64,000 nucleotides of DNA from Hydrogenophilales bacterium 16-61-112 (GTDB lineage: Bacteria > Pseudomonadota > Gammaproteobacteria > Burkholderiales > Thiobacillaceae): the NCBI GenBank assembly GCA_002257045.1, contig NCHD01000004.1, forward strand, positions 1 through 64,000, read 5' to 3'. The position numbers and the translations under genes are program-made. Below, one piece after another: positions 62,864 through 64,000 of the stretch. The notes under the pieces were generated by a model. It worked only from the letters and a program-made list of their open reading frames with translations, was not told the DNA's origin and ran no database searches. Within the stretch, counting starts at the first letter, position 1, and each line of letters opens with the position of its first letter.

Positions 62864-63796
62864 ATGCGCACCCTTATTTGCGGCTCCCTCGCCTTCGACT
62901 CGATCATGGTGTTTCAGGATCATTTCAAGAATCACATCCTGCCCGACAAGATCCACATGTTGAACGTGTCATTTCTGGTGCCTGAAATGCGCCGCGAGTT
63001 TGGCGGCTGTGCGGGGAATATCGCCTACAACCTCAAGTTGCTGGGTGGCGAACCGGTCATCATGGCGACCGTGGGCGACGATTTTGGCGTCTATGCCGAC
63101 CGTCTCGACCACTACGGCATCACCCGCGAAGCCATCCGCCAGATGCCCGGCAGCTTTACCGCGCAGGCCTTCATTACCACCGACCTGGCGGACAACCAGA
63201 TCACTGCGTTCCACCCGGGCGCGATGAATTATTCGCACCAGAACGATGCATCGCTTGGACGCGAAATCGGCCTCGGCATCGTTTCGCCCGACGGCCGCGA
63301 CGGCATGCTCAACCATTGCCGCCAGTTCCATGCGGCAGGGATTCCCTTCGCGTTCGATCCCGGTCAGGGGATGCCGCTGTTTTCCGGCGCAGAGTTGCTG
63401 GAGATGGTCGAACTGGCGGATTACGTCACCCTCAACGACTACGAAGCCGAACTGCTGCTGGCGCGCACCGAACTGTCGGTTGAGGCGCTGGCGGCCAGGG
63501 TGAAATGCCTGGTCATTACGCGCGGCGAAAAGGGGTCGAGCCTGTATGCCGACGGCCGCGTGATCGATATTCCGGTGGTACCGGCCGGGCAGGTGCTTGA
63601 TCCCACCGGCTGTGGCGATGCCTTCCGCGCCGGCCTGCTCTACGGTATCGCGCAGGGGTTCGACTGGGAAACCAGCGGCCAGCTGGCCAGCGTGATGGGC
63701 GCGATCAAGATCGAGCACCGCGGCGGGCAGAATCACCAGCAGGCGCGCGAAGACATCGCCGCGCGCCTGCTGCAGGCCTTTGGCAAGACGCTCTGA
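62864..63796 (+). CDS. PfkB-family carbohydrate/adenosine kinase
   Basis: Ribokinase-fold sugar or nucleoside kinase of 310 residues. The N-terminus TLICGSLAFDSIM with FGGCAGNIAYNLKLLGG (substrate site) and the C-terminal VLDPTGCGDAFRAGLLYG (catalytic Asp in the anion-hole motif) are typical. The short form with DKIHMLNVSFLVPEMRREFGG resembles the adenosine-kinase-like group of betaproteobacteria. The substrate is not certain. Confidence 0.9.
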   Translation: MRTLICGSLAFDSIMVFQDHFKNHILPDKIHMLNVSFLVPEMRREFGGCAGNIAYNLKLLGGEPVIMATVGDDFGVYADRLDHYGITREAIRQMPGSFTAQAFITTDLADNQITAFHPGAMNYSHQNDASLGREIGLGIVSPDGRDGMLNHCRQFHAAGIPFAFDPGQGMPLFSGAELLEMVELADYVTLNDYEAELLLARTELSVEALAARVKCLVITRGEKGSSLYADGRVIDIPVVPAGQVLDPTGCGDAFRAGLLYGIAQGFDWETSGQLASVMGAIKIEHRGGQNHQQAREDIAARLLQAFGKTL

Positions 63797-63864
63797 ATTG
63801 TCCCGCTGAACTTTGCCGGTTTGGCGCAGCCTATCGTGCAACTTGAACCGCCAGGAGAACTGCC

Positions 63865-64000
63865 ATGCTGAAAAATCGCCCACGCTTGTGCCTTGTCCTC
63901 GTTGCTGCTGCGGTCGTCGCGCTGGGGGGCTGCGCCAGTGGAACCGGCGGCAAGGACTATTCGCGCGAGCAGGCCCGCACCGTCCAGGAAGTACAGATGG
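63865..64000 (+). CDS. Small outer-membrane lipoprotein (partial)
   Basis: The first 45 codons are present before the right edge: a basic start, a hydrophobic stretch and a lipobox (VVALGGC) with lipidated Cys at about residue 23, followed by ASGTGGKDYSREQARTVQEVQM. AGGAGA precedes the ATG by six bases. The start resembles glycine-zipper SlyB/Pcp-type lipoproteins, but the diagnostic glycine repeat lies beyond the window. Confidence 0.75.
   Translation, partial: MLKNRPRLCLVLVAAAVVALGGCASGTGGKDYSREQARTVQEVQM

Overview
The window looks like a chromosomal segment of a GC-rich betaproteobacterium, probably near the Thiobacillus/Sulfuricella/Nitrosomonadales group. This rests on the gene orders gatC|mreBCD-mrdAB-rlpA-dacC and dat-ybeD-lipB...lipA, and on a large exosortase A (XrtA/PEP-CTERM) exopolysaccharide locus. 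The placement is an inference from gene content. No rRNA, tRNA, CRISPR array or insertion sequence was seen.

Layout. 1-9.5 kb holds the start of gatC (reverse), then a tightly coupled cell-shape and envelope operon: mreB, mreC, mreD, PBP2 (mrdA), RodA (mrdB), RlpA, a DacC-like protein, D-amino-acid aminotransferase, YbeD and LipB. 9.5-13.1 kb holds a TrpD2-like protein coupled to a Rieske ferredoxin, a TlpA-like thioredoxin with an unknown periplasmic protein (reverse), and lipA. 13.1-14.2 kb encodes a proline-rich PEP-CTERM protein preceded by a sigma-54-like promoter. 14.6-17.6 kb is a reverse operon with a NodIJ-type ABC exporter, an alpha/beta hydrolase, a thioredoxin-like ferredoxin and a MazG-like hydrolase.

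17.8-60.4 kb is the exopolysaccharide island. Its conserved XrtA core (17.8-32.6 kb) runs: export lipoprotein, chain-length protein, tyrosine autokinase, beta-barrel, ATPase, WecB, deacetylase, FemAB protein, glycosyltransferase, exosortase A with EpsI domain, glycosyltransferase, amidotransferase. It is followed by further glycosyltransferases (13 in all, one of them frameshifted), a PAPS-type sulfotransferase, a CapK/PaaK-like ligase, an O-antigen-ligase-like polymerase, an SGNH plus MBOAT acylation pair, an AsnB paralogue with a dead glutaminase domain, two more deacetylase-like proteins, a flippase, a methyltransferase, and a glycosyltransferase-membrane-sulfatase fusion protein. Together they would polymerise, decorate (acylation, deacetylation, amidation, possibly sulfation) and export a complex surface polysaccharide, and sort PEP-CTERM proteins to the cell surface. 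No priming sugar-phosphate transferase and no PrsK/PrsR regulators are in the window.

60.5-64 kb returns to housekeeping genes: aroB (broken), dgt, a PfkB-family kinase and the start of a small lipoprotein.

Most notable points: (i) the DacC-like protein has substitutions in all three penicillin-binding motifs; (ii) aroB, a GT4 gene and a sulfotransferase gene each carry an internal frameshift; for aroB and the sulfotransferase a conserved stretch is clearly missing, so this is either an assembly fault or real decay; (iii) the 1032-residue glycosyltransferase-sulfatase fusion has threonine instead of cysteine at the sulfatase nucleophile position; (iv) the AsnB paralogue lacks the catalytic cysteine.
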